DNA from: Daphnia carinata | Lineage: Eukaryota > Arthropoda > Branchiopoda > Diplostraca > Daphniidae | Direction: 5' to 3' | DNA: 64,000 nucleotides | NCBI RefSeq assembly: GCF_022539665.2 | Contig: NC_081336.1 | Location: 4,914,221 to 4,978,220, forward strand | Shown here: in pieces, positions 34,506 to 43,795 of the stretch | Layout of the letters: each line of letters opens with the position of its first letter | How positions within the stretch are numbered: position 1 is the first letter of the stretch | Notes under the pieces: model-generated | The model's database searches: none | Seen by the model: the letters and a program-made list of their open reading frames with translations, nothing else | Told to the model about the DNA's origin: nothing | Made by a program: the position numbers and the translations under genes

Positions 34506-35009
34506 ATGGAAACATAGTTCGACGGGCAACGACGAACGTCGAAATCACGTATTTACGCGTAAGCGTCGCCAAGTAATAGAAAACGATTGAGATCAAAAAT
34601 CTTTCTTAAAATGTAATCGCCCGTTGTTTATACCCTAAATTTTTCGTCCAAATTTCAATCGGTATCATTTTTTAACCGTGATTACGGCGAGTCTGGTGCC
34701 AAGAAGCATTACTGTCTGTATTGAAGATTTGATGCTCCAGATTAGCAACTTCCAAGCCGCTGCTCAACTAACTTACTATTTCTTGCAATGCGTCCGTCCT
34801 TGCTTCCTGATTGGTTTTTTTCATGCTATCCGTTGTCGTTAATACGTAATAAAACGAGGCAGTTCGATTTAGACGTCCTATATCTTGTTATCTTAACGTT
34901 TAATTTTTGCTGGCGCGGATCGACAAGAGCTTACGCTTTAAACCTAAAGTACCTTCCGTAAGGTCCCTAGGCGTAACTTTAGCTGTCTCCTAGACATTGA
35001 TCCTGTAGA

Positions 35010-35081
35010 GGTTCCATGGTGTAATGGTTAGCACTTCAGACTTTGACTCTGACAATCTGAGTTCGATTCTCAGTGGAACCT
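35010..35081 (+). tRNA. tRNA-Gln(UUG), unit 11
   Basis: G22 form with the common flanks. Confidence 0.95.
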
Positions 35082-35181
35082 AAATTTTTGGCACTTTTGC
35101 TCTTTAATAGCATATTAAGAGTCGTTGACAAGTAGCAAAGATGATTTTTTCTTGCGTTTAATGTTAAATTGCGACGGTACA

Positions 35182-35253
35182 GGCTCACTGGTCTAGTAGT
35201 ATGATACTTGCTTCGGGTGTAAGTGGTCCCGGGTTCAATTCCCGGATGAGCCC
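35182..35253 (+). tRNA. tRNA-Pro(CGG), unit 11
   Basis: Acceptor position 7 is C (GGCTCAC), making a C-A mismatch with ATGAGCC. Confidence 0.92.
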
Positions 35254-35636
35254 ACAGTCGTTTTTGTTTAACTGGTAGATGTACAAGTGATGTTCTTGCT
35301 GTTCACGTAAGATTACTATGGTCCACCGAGATCACAGATACAAAGTAAATTTTTACTTCTGGCTGTTTCAGCAGGATTAGGATGTACTTCGTTGTTGCGT
35401 CTAGAAATCACCGTCGTCAGTGGCAAAAGAAACTTGGAACGGTAAAAGTTCACAAAATCCTCGCTCGCCAAAGTACAGCTTTCACTCATAGCTTGTTATG
35501 TCGTTGAGACAGAGCACCCACCTTGAAGCGAAGACAGGGTGTGTTAACGGTTAGCAAATATTTCAAGGTTTCTATGAGCTTCTGTTTCCATAAGAGTTGT
35601 GTCGGCGAATAACTAAAAACCGCAATGAAACTTAAC

Positions 35637-35709
35637 TGATCGTAGCAGGACTCGAACCTGCAATCTTCGGATCCGAAGTCCGACGCCTTATCCATTAGGC
35701 CACACGACC
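35637..35709 (-). tRNA. tRNA-Arg(UCG), unit 11
   Basis: No difference from unit 1 seen. Confidence 0.95.
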
Positions 35710-35772
35710 GCCGTAACAAATAGATCGAATTAAAAACAATCATGCCGTTGCTGGGTATCACAATGAATATTA

Positions 35773-35854
35773 TGGCAGCGGTGGGATTCGAACCCACGCC
35801 CTCGAAAGGACTGGTGCCTTAAACCAGCGCCTTAGACCGCTCGGCCACGCTACC
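35773..35854 (-). tRNA. tRNA-Leu(AAG), unit 11, variant variable arm
   Basis: The variable arm reads TCCTTTCGAGGGC instead of TCTCTTCGGGGGC. The helix changes from CTC/GGG to CCT/AGG and stays paired. Both immediate flanks also differ (tattatggc on the 3' side; taccgtac on the 5' side). Confidence 0.94.
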
Positions 35855-36129
35855 GTACTGCACTTTGCAGGCAGATGTTGGCGGAGGCGGAAATCACAAG
35901 TTTCATCACACCATGTGTAACCGTGGTGCTAAATTGGCAATGAGCAACTATGTTTGGCACCAATGTAGAACTCTTAAATTCCTAGTCTTTTAAAAGGGGT
36001 CATTTATGATATACTATTATCAATTCAACAGGCATGACAGGAGAGTTCAATAGCTGATATACATATTATGCAGATTACTACGTATAAATCCACTGAGTGA
36101 TGACTGATTGCATCGTATGAGTAAAGGTG

Positions 36130-36201
36130 GGGCTCATCCGGGATTTGAACCCGGGACCTCCTACACCCAAAGCAGGAATCATACCACTAGACCAATGAGC
36201 C
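36130..36201 (-). tRNA. tRNA-Pro(UGG), unit 11
   Basis: No difference from unit 1 seen. Confidence 0.95.
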
Positions 36202-36337
36202 ACATGCTGCCAATGTCAGTTTGTGGATTATTCTATTGTTTTCTAGCTTTCGTCGTAATATTTTAGTGGCAAATTGAGGTTGTTTTTATCCACTATGAAT
36301 TGCATTTAAGGTTAGTAATGTCAATCAACTATTCATT

Positions 36338-36444
36338 TCCTTCGAGCCGGAGTTGAACCAGCGACCTATGGATAACTAATCTCTTTAACCTAATACTTGT
36401 TTCATTTCTACAGTCCACCGCTCTACCAACTGAGCTATCGAAGG
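36338..36444 (-). tRNA. tRNA-Tyr(GUA) with intron, unit 12
   Basis: Same as the unit 3 copy. Confidence 0.95.
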
Positions 36445-36948
36445 ATGGAAACATAGTTCGACGGGCAACGACGAACGTCGAAATCACGTATTTACGCGTA
36501 AGCGTCGCCAAGTAATAGAAAACGATTGAGATCAAAAATCTTTCTTAAAATGTAATCGCCCGTTGTTTATACCCTAAATTTTTCGTCCAAATTTCAATCG
36601 GTATCATTTTTTAACCGTGATTACGGCGAGTCTGGTGCCAAGAAGCATTACTGTCTGTATTGAAGATTTGATGCTCCAGATTAGCAACTTCCAAGCCGCT
36701 GCTCAACTAACTTACTATTTCTTGCAATGCGTCCGTCCTTGCTTCCTGATTGGTTTTTTTCATGCTATCCGTTGTCGTTAATACGTAATAAAACGAGGCA
36801 GTTCGATTTAGACGTCCTATATCTTGTTATCTTAACGTTTAATTTTTGCTGGCGCGGATCGACAAGAGCTTACGCTTTAAACCTAAAGTACCTTCCGTAA
36901 GGTCCCTAGGCGTAACTTTAGCTGTCTCCTAGACATTGATCCTGTAGA

Positions 36949-37020
36949 GGTTCCATGGTGTAATGGTTATCACTTCAGACTTTGACTCTGACAATCTGAG
37001 TTCGATTCTCAGTGGAACCT
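36949..37020 (+). tRNA. tRNA-Gln(UUG), unit 12
   Basis: Same as the unit 3 copy (T22). Confidence 0.95.
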
Positions 37021-37120
37021 AAATTTTTGGCACTTTTGCTCTTTAATAGCATATTAAGAGTCGTTGACAAGTAGCAAAGATGATTTTTTCTTGCGTTTAA
37101 TGTTAAATTGCGACGGTACA

Positions 37121-37192
37121 GGCTCATTGGTCTAGTAGTATGATACTTGCTTCGGGTGTAAGTGGTCCCGGGTTCAATTCCCGGATGAGCCC
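37121..37192 (+). tRNA. tRNA-Pro(CGG), unit 12
   Basis: Same as the unit 2 copy. Confidence 0.95.
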
Positions 37193-37575
37193 ACAGTCGT
37201 TTTTGTTTAACTGGTAGATGTACAAGTGATGTTCTTGCTGTTCACGTAAGATTACTATGGTCCACCGAGATCACAGATACAAAGTAAATTTTTACTTCTG
37301 GCTGTTTCAGCAGGATTAGGATGTACTTCGTTGTTGCGTCTAGAAATCACCGTCGTCAGTGGCAAAAGAAACTTGGAACGGTAAAAGTTCACAAAATCCT
37401 CGCTCGCCAAAGTACAGCTTTCACTCATAGCTTGTTATGTCGTTGAGACAGAGCACCCACCTTGAAGCGAAGACAGGGTGTGTTAACGGTTAGCAAATAT
37501 TTCAAGGTTTCTATGAGCTTCTGTTTCCATAAGAGTTGTGTCGGCGAATAACTAAAAACCGCAATGAAACTTAAC

Positions 37576-37648
37576 TGATCGTAGCAGGACTCGAACCTGC
37601 AATCTTCGGATCCGAAGTCCGACGCCTTATCCATTAGGCCACACGACC
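37576..37648 (-). tRNA. tRNA-Arg(UCG), unit 12
   Basis: No difference from unit 1 seen. Confidence 0.95.
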
Positions 37649-37711
37649 GCCGTAACAAATAGATCGAATTAAAAACAATCATGCCGTTGCTGGGTATCAC
37701 AATGAATTACA

Positions 37712-37793
37712 TGGCAGCGGTGGGATTCGAACCCACGCCCCCGAAGAGACTGGTGCCTTAAACCAGCGCCTTAGACCGCTCGGCCACGCTACC
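37712..37793 (-). tRNA. tRNA-Leu(AAG), unit 12
   Basis: No difference from unit 1 seen. Confidence 0.95.
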
Positions 37794-38068
37794 TTACTGC
37801 ACTTTGCAGGCAGATGTTGGCGGAGGCGGAAATCACAAGTTTCATCACACCATGTGTAACCGTGGTGCTAAATTGGCAATGAGCAACTATGTTTGGCACC
37901 AATGTAGAACTCTTAAATTCCTAGTCTTTTAAAAGGGGTCATTTATGATATACTATTATCAATTCAACAGGCATGACAGGAGAGTTCAATAGCTGATATA
38001 CATATTATGCAGATTACTACGTATAAATCCACTGAGTGATGACTGATTGCATCGTATGAGTAAAGGTG

Positions 38069-38140
38069 GGGCTCATCCGGGATTTGAACCCGGGACCTCC
38101 TACACCCAAAGCAGGAATCATACCACTAGACCAATGAGCC
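38069..38140 (-). tRNA. tRNA-Pro(UGG), unit 12
   Basis: No difference from unit 1 seen. Confidence 0.95.
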
Positions 38141-38276
38141 ACATGCTGCCAATGTCAGTTTGTGGATTATTCTATTGTTTTCTAGCTTTCGTCGTAATAT
38201 TTTAGTGGCAAATTGAGGTTGTTTTTATCCACTATGAATTGCATTTAAGGTTAGTAATGTCAATCAACTATTCATT

Positions 38277-38383
38277 TCCTTCGAGCCGGAGTTGAACCAG
38301 CGACCTATGGATAACTAATCTCTTTAACCTAATACTTGTTTCATTTCTACAGTCCACCGCTCTACCAACTGAGCTATCGAAGG
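38277..38383 (-). tRNA. tRNA-Tyr(GUA) with intron, unit 13
   Basis: Same as the unit 3 copy. Confidence 0.95.
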
Positions 38384-38887
38384 ATGGAAACATAGTTCGA
38401 CGGGCAACGACGAACGTCGAAATCACGTATTTACGCGTAAGCGTCGCCAAGTAATAGAAAACGATTGAGATCAAAAATCTTTCTTAAAATGTAATCGCCC
38501 GTTGTTTATACCCTAAATTTTTCGTCCAAATTTCAATCGGTATCATTTTTTAACCGTGATTACGGCGAGTCTGGTGCCAAGAAGCATTACTGTCTGTATT
38601 GAAGATTTGATGCTCCAGATTAGCAACTTCCAAGCCGCTGCTCAACTAACTTACTATTTCTTGCAATGCGTCCGTCCTTGCTTCCTGATTGGTTTTTTTC
38701 ATGCTATCCGTTGTCGTTAATACGTAATAAAACGAGGCAGTTCGATTTAGACGTCCTATATCTTGTTATCTTAACGTTTAATTTTTGCTGGCGCGGATCG
38801 ACAAGAGCTTACGCTTTAAACCTAAAGTACCTTCCGTAAGGTCCCTAGGCGTAACTTTAGCTGTCTCCTAGACATTGATCCTGTAGA

Positions 38888-38959
38888 GGTTCCATGGTGT
38901 AATGGTTATCACTTCAGACTTTGACTCTGACAATCTGAGTTCGATTCTCAGTGGAACCT
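38888..38959 (+). tRNA. tRNA-Gln(UUG), unit 13
   Basis: Same as the unit 3 copy (T22). Confidence 0.95.
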
Positions 38960-39059
38960 AAATTTTTGGCACTTTTGCTCTTTAATAGCATATTAAGAGT
39001 CGTTGACAAGTAGCAAAGATGATTTTTTCTTGCGTTTAATGTTAAATTGCGACGGTACA

Positions 39060-39131
39060 GGCTCATTGGTCTAGTAGTATGATACTTGCTTCGGGTGTAA
39101 GTGGTCCCGGGTTCAATTCCCGGATGAGCCC
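39060..39131 (+). tRNA. tRNA-Pro(CGG), unit 13
   Basis: Same as the unit 2 copy. Confidence 0.95.
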
Positions 39132-39514
39132 ACAGTCGTTTTTGTTTAACTGGTAGATGTACAAGTGATGTTCTTGCTGTTCACGTAAGATTACTATGGT
39201 CCACCGAGATCACAGATACAAAGTAAATTTTTACTTCTGGCTGTTTCAGCAGGATTAGGATGTACTTCGTTGTTGCGTCTAGAAATCACCGTCGTCAGTG
39301 GCAAAAGAAACTTGGAACGGTAAAAGTTCACAAAATCCTCGCTCGCCAAAGTACAGCTTTCACTCATAGCTTGTTATGTCGTTGAGACAGAGCACCCACC
39401 TTGAAGCGAAGACAGGGTGTGTTAACGGTTAGCAAATATTTCAAGGTTTCTATGAGCTTCTGTTTCCATAAGAGTTGTGTCGGCGAATAACTAAAAACCG
39501 CAATGAAACTTAAC

Positions 39515-39587
39515 TGATCGTAGCAGGACTCGAACCTGCAATCTTCGGATCCGAAGTCCGACGCCTTATCCATTAGGCCACACGACC
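39515..39587 (-). tRNA. tRNA-Arg(UCG), unit 13
   Basis: No difference from unit 1 seen. Confidence 0.95.
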
Positions 39588-39653
39588 GCCGTAACAAATA
39601 GATCGAATTAAAAACAATCATGCCGTTGCTGGGTATCACAATGAATTAAAACA

Positions 39654-39735
39654 TGGCAGCGGTGGGATTCGAACCCACGCCCCCGAAGAGACTGGTGCCT
39701 TAAACCAGCGCCTTAGACCGCTCGGCCACGCTACC
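39654..39735 (-). tRNA. tRNA-Leu(AAG), unit 13
   Basis: Gene as unit 1; 3' flank has the aattaaaaca form, shared with units 10 and 14. Confidence 0.95.
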
Positions 39736-40009
39736 TTACTGCACTTTGCAGGCAGATGTTGGCGGAGGCGGAAATCACAAGTTTCATCACACCATGTGTA
39801 ACCGTGGTGCTAAATTGGCATGAGCAACTATGTTTGGCACCAATGTAGAACTCTTAAATTCCTAGTCTTTTAAAAGGGGTCATTTATGATATACTATTAT
39901 CAATTCAACAGGCATGACAGGAGAGTTCAATAGCTGATATACATATTATGCAGATTACTACGTATAAATCCACTGAGTGATGACTGATTGCATCGTATGA
40001 GTAAAGGTG

Positions 40010-40081
40010 GGGCTCATCCGGGATTTGAACCCGGGACCTCCTACACCCAAAGCAGGAATCATACCACTAGACCAATGAGCC
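40010..40081 (-). tRNA. tRNA-Pro(UGG), unit 13
   Basis: No difference from unit 1 seen. Confidence 0.95.
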
Positions 40082-40217
40082 ACATGCTGCCAATGTCAGT
40101 TTGTGGATTATTCTATTGTTTTCTAGCTTTCGTCGTAATATTTTAGTGGCAAATTGAGGTTGTTTTTATCCACTATGAATTGCATTTAAGGTTAGTAATG
40201 TCAATCAACTATTCATT

Positions 40218-40324
40218 TCCTTCGAGCCGGAGTTGAACCAGCGACCTATGGATAACTAATCTCTTTAACCTAATACTTGTTTCATTTCTACAGTCCACCG
40301 CTCTACCAACTGAGCTATCGAAGG
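40218..40324 (-). tRNA. tRNA-Tyr(GUA) with intron, unit 14
   Basis: Same as the unit 3 copy. Confidence 0.95.
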
Positions 40325-40828
40325 ATGGAAACATAGTTCGACGGGCAACGACGAACGTCGAAATCACGTATTTACGCGTAAGCGTCGCCAAGTAATAGAA
40401 AACGATTGAGATCAAAAATCTTTCTTAAAATGTAATCGCCCGTTGTTTATACCCTAAATTTTTCGTCCAAATTTCAATCGGTATCATTTTTTAACCGTGA
40501 TTACGGCGAGTCTGGTGCCAAGAAGCATTACTGTCTGTATTGAAGATTTGATGCTCCAGATTAGCAACTTCCAAGCCGCTGCTCAACTAACTTACTATTT
40601 CTTGCAATGCGTCCGTCCTTGCTTCCTGATTGGTTTTTTTCATGCTATCCGTTGTCGTTAATACGTAATAAAACGAGGCAGTTCGATTTAGACGTCCTAT
40701 ATCTTGTTATCTTAACGTTTAATTTTTGCTGGCGCGGATCGACAAGAGCTTACGCTTTAAACCTAAAGTACCTTCCGTAAGGTCCCTAGGCGTAACTTTA
40801 GCTGTCTCCTAGACATTGATCCTGTAGA

Positions 40829-40900
40829 GGTTCCATGGTGTAATGGTTATCACTTCAGACTTTGACTCTGACAATCTGAGTTCGATTCTCAGTGGAACCT
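40829..40900 (+). tRNA. tRNA-Gln(UUG), unit 14
   Basis: Same as the unit 3 copy (T22). Confidence 0.95.
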
Positions 40901-41000
40901 AAATTTTTGGCACTTTTGCTCTTTAATAGCATATTAAGAGTCGTTGACAAGTAGCAAAGATGATTTTTTCTTGCGTTTAATGTTAAATTGCGACGGTACA

Positions 41001-41072
41001 GGCTCATTGGTCTAGTAGTATGATACTTGCTTCGGGTGTAAGTGGTCCCGGGTTCAATTCCCGGATGAGCCC
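41001..41072 (+). tRNA. tRNA-Pro(CGG), unit 14
   Basis: Same as the unit 2 copy. Confidence 0.95.
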
Positions 41073-41455
41073 ACAGTCGTTTTTGTTTAACTGGTAGATG
41101 TACAAGTGATGTTCTTGCTGTTCACGTAAGATTACTATGGTCCACCGAGATCACAGATACAAAGTAAATTTTTACTTCTGGCTGTTTCAGCAGGATTAGG
41201 ATGTACTTCGTTGTTGCGTCTAGAAATCACCGTCGTCAGTGGCAAAAGAAACTTGGAACGGTAAAAGTTCACAAAATCCTCGCTCGCCAAAGTACAGCTT
41301 TCACTCATAGCTTGTTATGTCGTTGAGACAGAGCACCCACCTTGAAGCGAAGACAGGGTGTGTTAACGGTTAGCAAATATTTCAAGGTTTCTATGAGCTT
41401 CTGTTTCCATAAGAGTTGTGTCGGCGAATAACTAAAAACCGCAATGAAACTTAAC

Positions 41456-41528
41456 TGATCGTAGCAGGACTCGAACCTGCAATCTTCGGATCCGAAGTCC
41501 GACGCCTTATCCATTAGGCCACACGACC
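41456..41528 (-). tRNA. tRNA-Arg(UCG), unit 14
   Basis: No difference from unit 1 seen. Confidence 0.95.
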
Positions 41529-41594
41529 GCCGTAACAAATAGATCGAATTAAAAACAATCATGCCGTTGCTGGGTATCACAATGAATTAAAACA

Positions 41595-41676
41595 TGGCAG
41601 CGGTGGGATTCGAACCCACGCCCCCGAAGAGACTGGTGCCTTAAACCAGCGCCTTAGACCGCTCGGCCACGCTACC
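41595..41676 (-). tRNA. tRNA-Leu(AAG), unit 14
   Basis: Gene as unit 1; 3' flank as unit 13. Confidence 0.95.
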
Positions 41677-41950
41677 TTACTGCACTTTGCAGGCAGATGT
41701 TGGCGGAGGCGGAAATCACAAGTTTCATCACACCATGTGTAACCGTGGTGCTAAATTGGCAATGAGCAACTATGTTTGGCACCAATGTAGAACTCTTAAA
41801 TTCCTAGTCTTTTAAAAGGGGTCATTATGATATACTATTATCAATTCAACAGGCATGACAGGAGAGTTCAATAGCTGATATACATATTATGCAGATTACT
41901 ACGTATAAATCCACTGAGTGATGACTGATTGCATCGTATGAGTAAAGGTG

Positions 41951-42022
41951 GGGCTCATCCGGGATTTGAACCCGGGACCTCCTACACCCAAAGCAGGAAT
42001 CATACCACTAGACCAATGAGCC
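41951..42022 (-). tRNA. tRNA-Pro(UGG), unit 14
   Basis: No difference from unit 1 seen. Confidence 0.95.
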
Positions 42023-42158
42023 ACATGCTGCCAATGTCAGTTTGTGGATTATTCTATTGTTTTCTAGCTTTCGTCGTAATATTTTAGTGGCAAATTGAGG
42101 TTGTTTTTATCCACTATGAATTGCATTTAAGGTTAGTAATGTCAATCAACTATTCATT

Positions 42159-42265
42159 TCCTTCGAGCCGGAGTTGAACCAGCGACCTATGGATAACTAA
42201 TCTCTTTAACCTAATACTTGTTTCATTTCTACAGTCCACCGCTCTACCAACTGAGCTATCGAAGG
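42159..42265 (-). tRNA. tRNA-Tyr(GUA) with intron, unit 15
   Basis: Same as the unit 3 copy. Confidence 0.95.
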
Positions 42266-42381
42266 ATGGAAACATAGTTCGACGGGCAACGACGAACGTC
42301 GAAATCACGTATTTACGCGTAAGCGTCGCCAAGTAATAGAAAACGATTGAGATCAAAAATCTTTCTTAAAATGTAATCGCC

Positions 42382-42450
42382 TAAATTTTTCGTCCAAATT
42401 TGTATCATTTTTTAACTAAATTTTTCGTCCAAATTTGATCATTTTTTAAC
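42382..42450. repeat. Local 35-bp duplication in the last unit
   Basis: Two near-identical copies (42,382-42,416 and 42,417-42,450) starting taaatttttcgtcc replace the single copy present in other units. An adjacent ~14 nt segment (ccgttgtttatacc) is lost. Confidence 0.9.
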
Positions 42451-42783
42451 CGTGATTACGGCGAGTCTGGTGCCAAGAAGCATTACTGTCTGTATTGAAG
42501 ATTTGATGCTCCAGATTAGCAACTTCCAAGCCGCTGCTCAACTAACTTACTATTTCTTGCAATGCGTCCGTCCTTGCTTCCTGATTGGTTTTTTTCATGC
42601 TATCCGTTGTCGTTAATACGTAATAAAACGAGGCAGTTCGATTTAGACGTCCTATATCTTGTTATCTTAACGTTTAATTTTTGCTGGCGCGGATCGACAA
42701 GAGCTTACGCTTTAAACCTAAAGTACCTTCCGTAAGGTCCCTAGGCGTAACTTTAGCTGTCTCCTAGACATTGATCCTGTAAA

Positions 42784-42855
42784 GGTCCCATGGTGTAATG
42801 GTTATCACTTCAGACTCTGAATCTGACAATCTGAGTTCGATTCTCAGTGGAACCT
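42784..42855 (+). tRNA. tRNA-Gln(CUG), unit 15
   Basis: Anticodon loop CTCTGAA, anticodon CTG. It shares GGTCCCA (C-A mismatch at pair 4), T22 and the tgtaaa upstream flank with unit 4, but position 38 is A rather than C. Confidence 0.9.
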
Positions 42856-42955
42856 AAATTTTTGGCACTTTTGCTCTTTAATAGCATATTAAGAGTCGTT
42901 GACAAGTAGCAAAGATGATTTTTTCTTGCGTTTAATGTTAAATTGCGACGGTACA

Positions 42956-43027
42956 GGCTCATTGGTCTAGTAGTATGATACTTGCTTCGGGTGTAAGTGG
43001 TCCCGGGTTCAATTCCCGGATGAGCCC
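42956..43027 (+). tRNA. tRNA-Pro(CGG), unit 15
   Basis: Last complete gene of the array; same as the unit 2 copy. The array ends 282 nt later, before an Arg gene. Confidence 0.95.
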
Positions 43028-43309
43028 ACAGTCGTTTTTGTTTAACTGGTAGATGTACAAGTGATGTTCTTGCTGTTCACGTAAGATTACTATGGTCCAC
43101 CGAGATCACAGATACAAAGTAAATTTTTACTTCTGGCTGTTTCAGCAGGATTAGGATGTACTTCGTTGTTGCGTCTAGAAATCACCGTCGTCAGTGGCAA
43201 AAGAAACTTGGAACGGTAAAAGTTCACAAAATCCTCGCTCGCCAAAGTACAGCTTTCACTCATAGCTTGTTATGTCGTTGAGACAGAGCACCCACCTTGA
43301 AGCGAAGAC

Positions 43310-43396
43310 CTTCTTCTTCTTCTTCTTCTTCTTCTTCTTCTTCTTCTTCTTCTTCTTCTTCTTCTTCTTCTTCTTCTTCTTCTTCTTCTTCTTCTT
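43310..43396. repeat. (CTT)n microsatellite, ~28 repeats
   Basis: Uninterrupted CTT/GAA triplets directly abut the last base of array homology on the left and the truncated LTR on the right. Confidence 0.97.
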
Positions 43397-43661
43397 TCTT
43401 TTTATTTGTTCGAGGAACTCACTGCACAAGAACAGCACTACACAACAGGTGACAACACAATCGACTATCCGACAATTACGACACAACAGCTTGGCTACTC
43501 AATGAATGACTACTTGACTACCGTTCAACTAACCGCTCTGCCTTGTCAGAGTCGGGCTTTTAAAGCTCCCGACATCCGGTCAGAGCGGCAATACTATCCA
43601 ACTCTTGACTTGCGAATCGCCTATCATCATGCGATAATCGACAAAGCCCATTGGCGCTACA
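43397..43661 (-). repeat. 3' LTR (end-truncated) of the gag-env element
   Basis: About 250 bp matching the LTR at 47,952-48,230 with a few percent differences. Read on the minus strand it begins TGTAGCGCC at 43,661. The distal ~30 bp of the LTR, including its CA end, are replaced by the CTT tract. Confidence 0.88.
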
Positions 43662-43682
43662 TCCCCCCTCCTACCTACAAGC
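43662..43682 (-). promoter_or_regulatory. Polypurine tract of the gag-env element
   Basis: On the minus strand, aggtaggagggggga lies immediately before TGTAGCGCC, the LTR start. This is where plus-strand DNA synthesis is primed in LTR elements. Confidence 0.8.
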
Positions 43683-43795
43683 ATGGGGCGTCTAAAATGT
43701 TGACAACCCCATAAAGGAAAGGTACAAAACTACACATTTAATTTCTACTGGTTTGGCCAACATTCAGGTGGCTTAAGTGCCTACATTTACTAAGG

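Larger units (their letters stand above)
15676..43309. repeat. Tandem array of ~1,939 bp units, six tRNA genes each
   Basis: Unit starts, taken at the Tyr gene, recur at 15841, 17782, 19721, 21659, 23598, 25537, 27474, (gap), 30523, 32462, 34399, 36338, 38277, 40218 and 42159, i.e. every 1,937-1,941 bp. Order in each unit: Tyr -, Gln +, Pro(CGG) +, Arg -, Leu -, Pro(UGG) -. Spacers are about 505 nt (Tyr-Gln), 100 nt (Gln-Pro), 383 nt (Pro-Arg), 63 nt (Arg-Leu), 275 nt (Leu-Pro) and 136 nt (Pro-Tyr); they hold no other gene that I can see. Units look almost identical by eye except at tRNA gene edges. The left edge lies inside a Pro(UGG) gene; the right edge cuts the Pro(CGG)-Arg spacer. Confidence 0.97.

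Noticed and set aside
15832-42356. Regularly spaced 68- and 91-codon open frames in every array unit
   Set aside because: They run antisense or through the Tyr, Arg and Leu tRNA genes and recur only because the unit repeats; no domain, and the frames include tRNA stems.
15676-43309. CRISPR-like array because of regular repeats
   Set aside because: Repeats are ~1.9 kb with tRNA genes, not short repeats with unique spacers, and the genome is eukaryotic.
43256-43505. Poly-lysine / poly-phenylalanine open frames
   Set aside because: Translation of the CTT/GAA microsatellite, not a gene.
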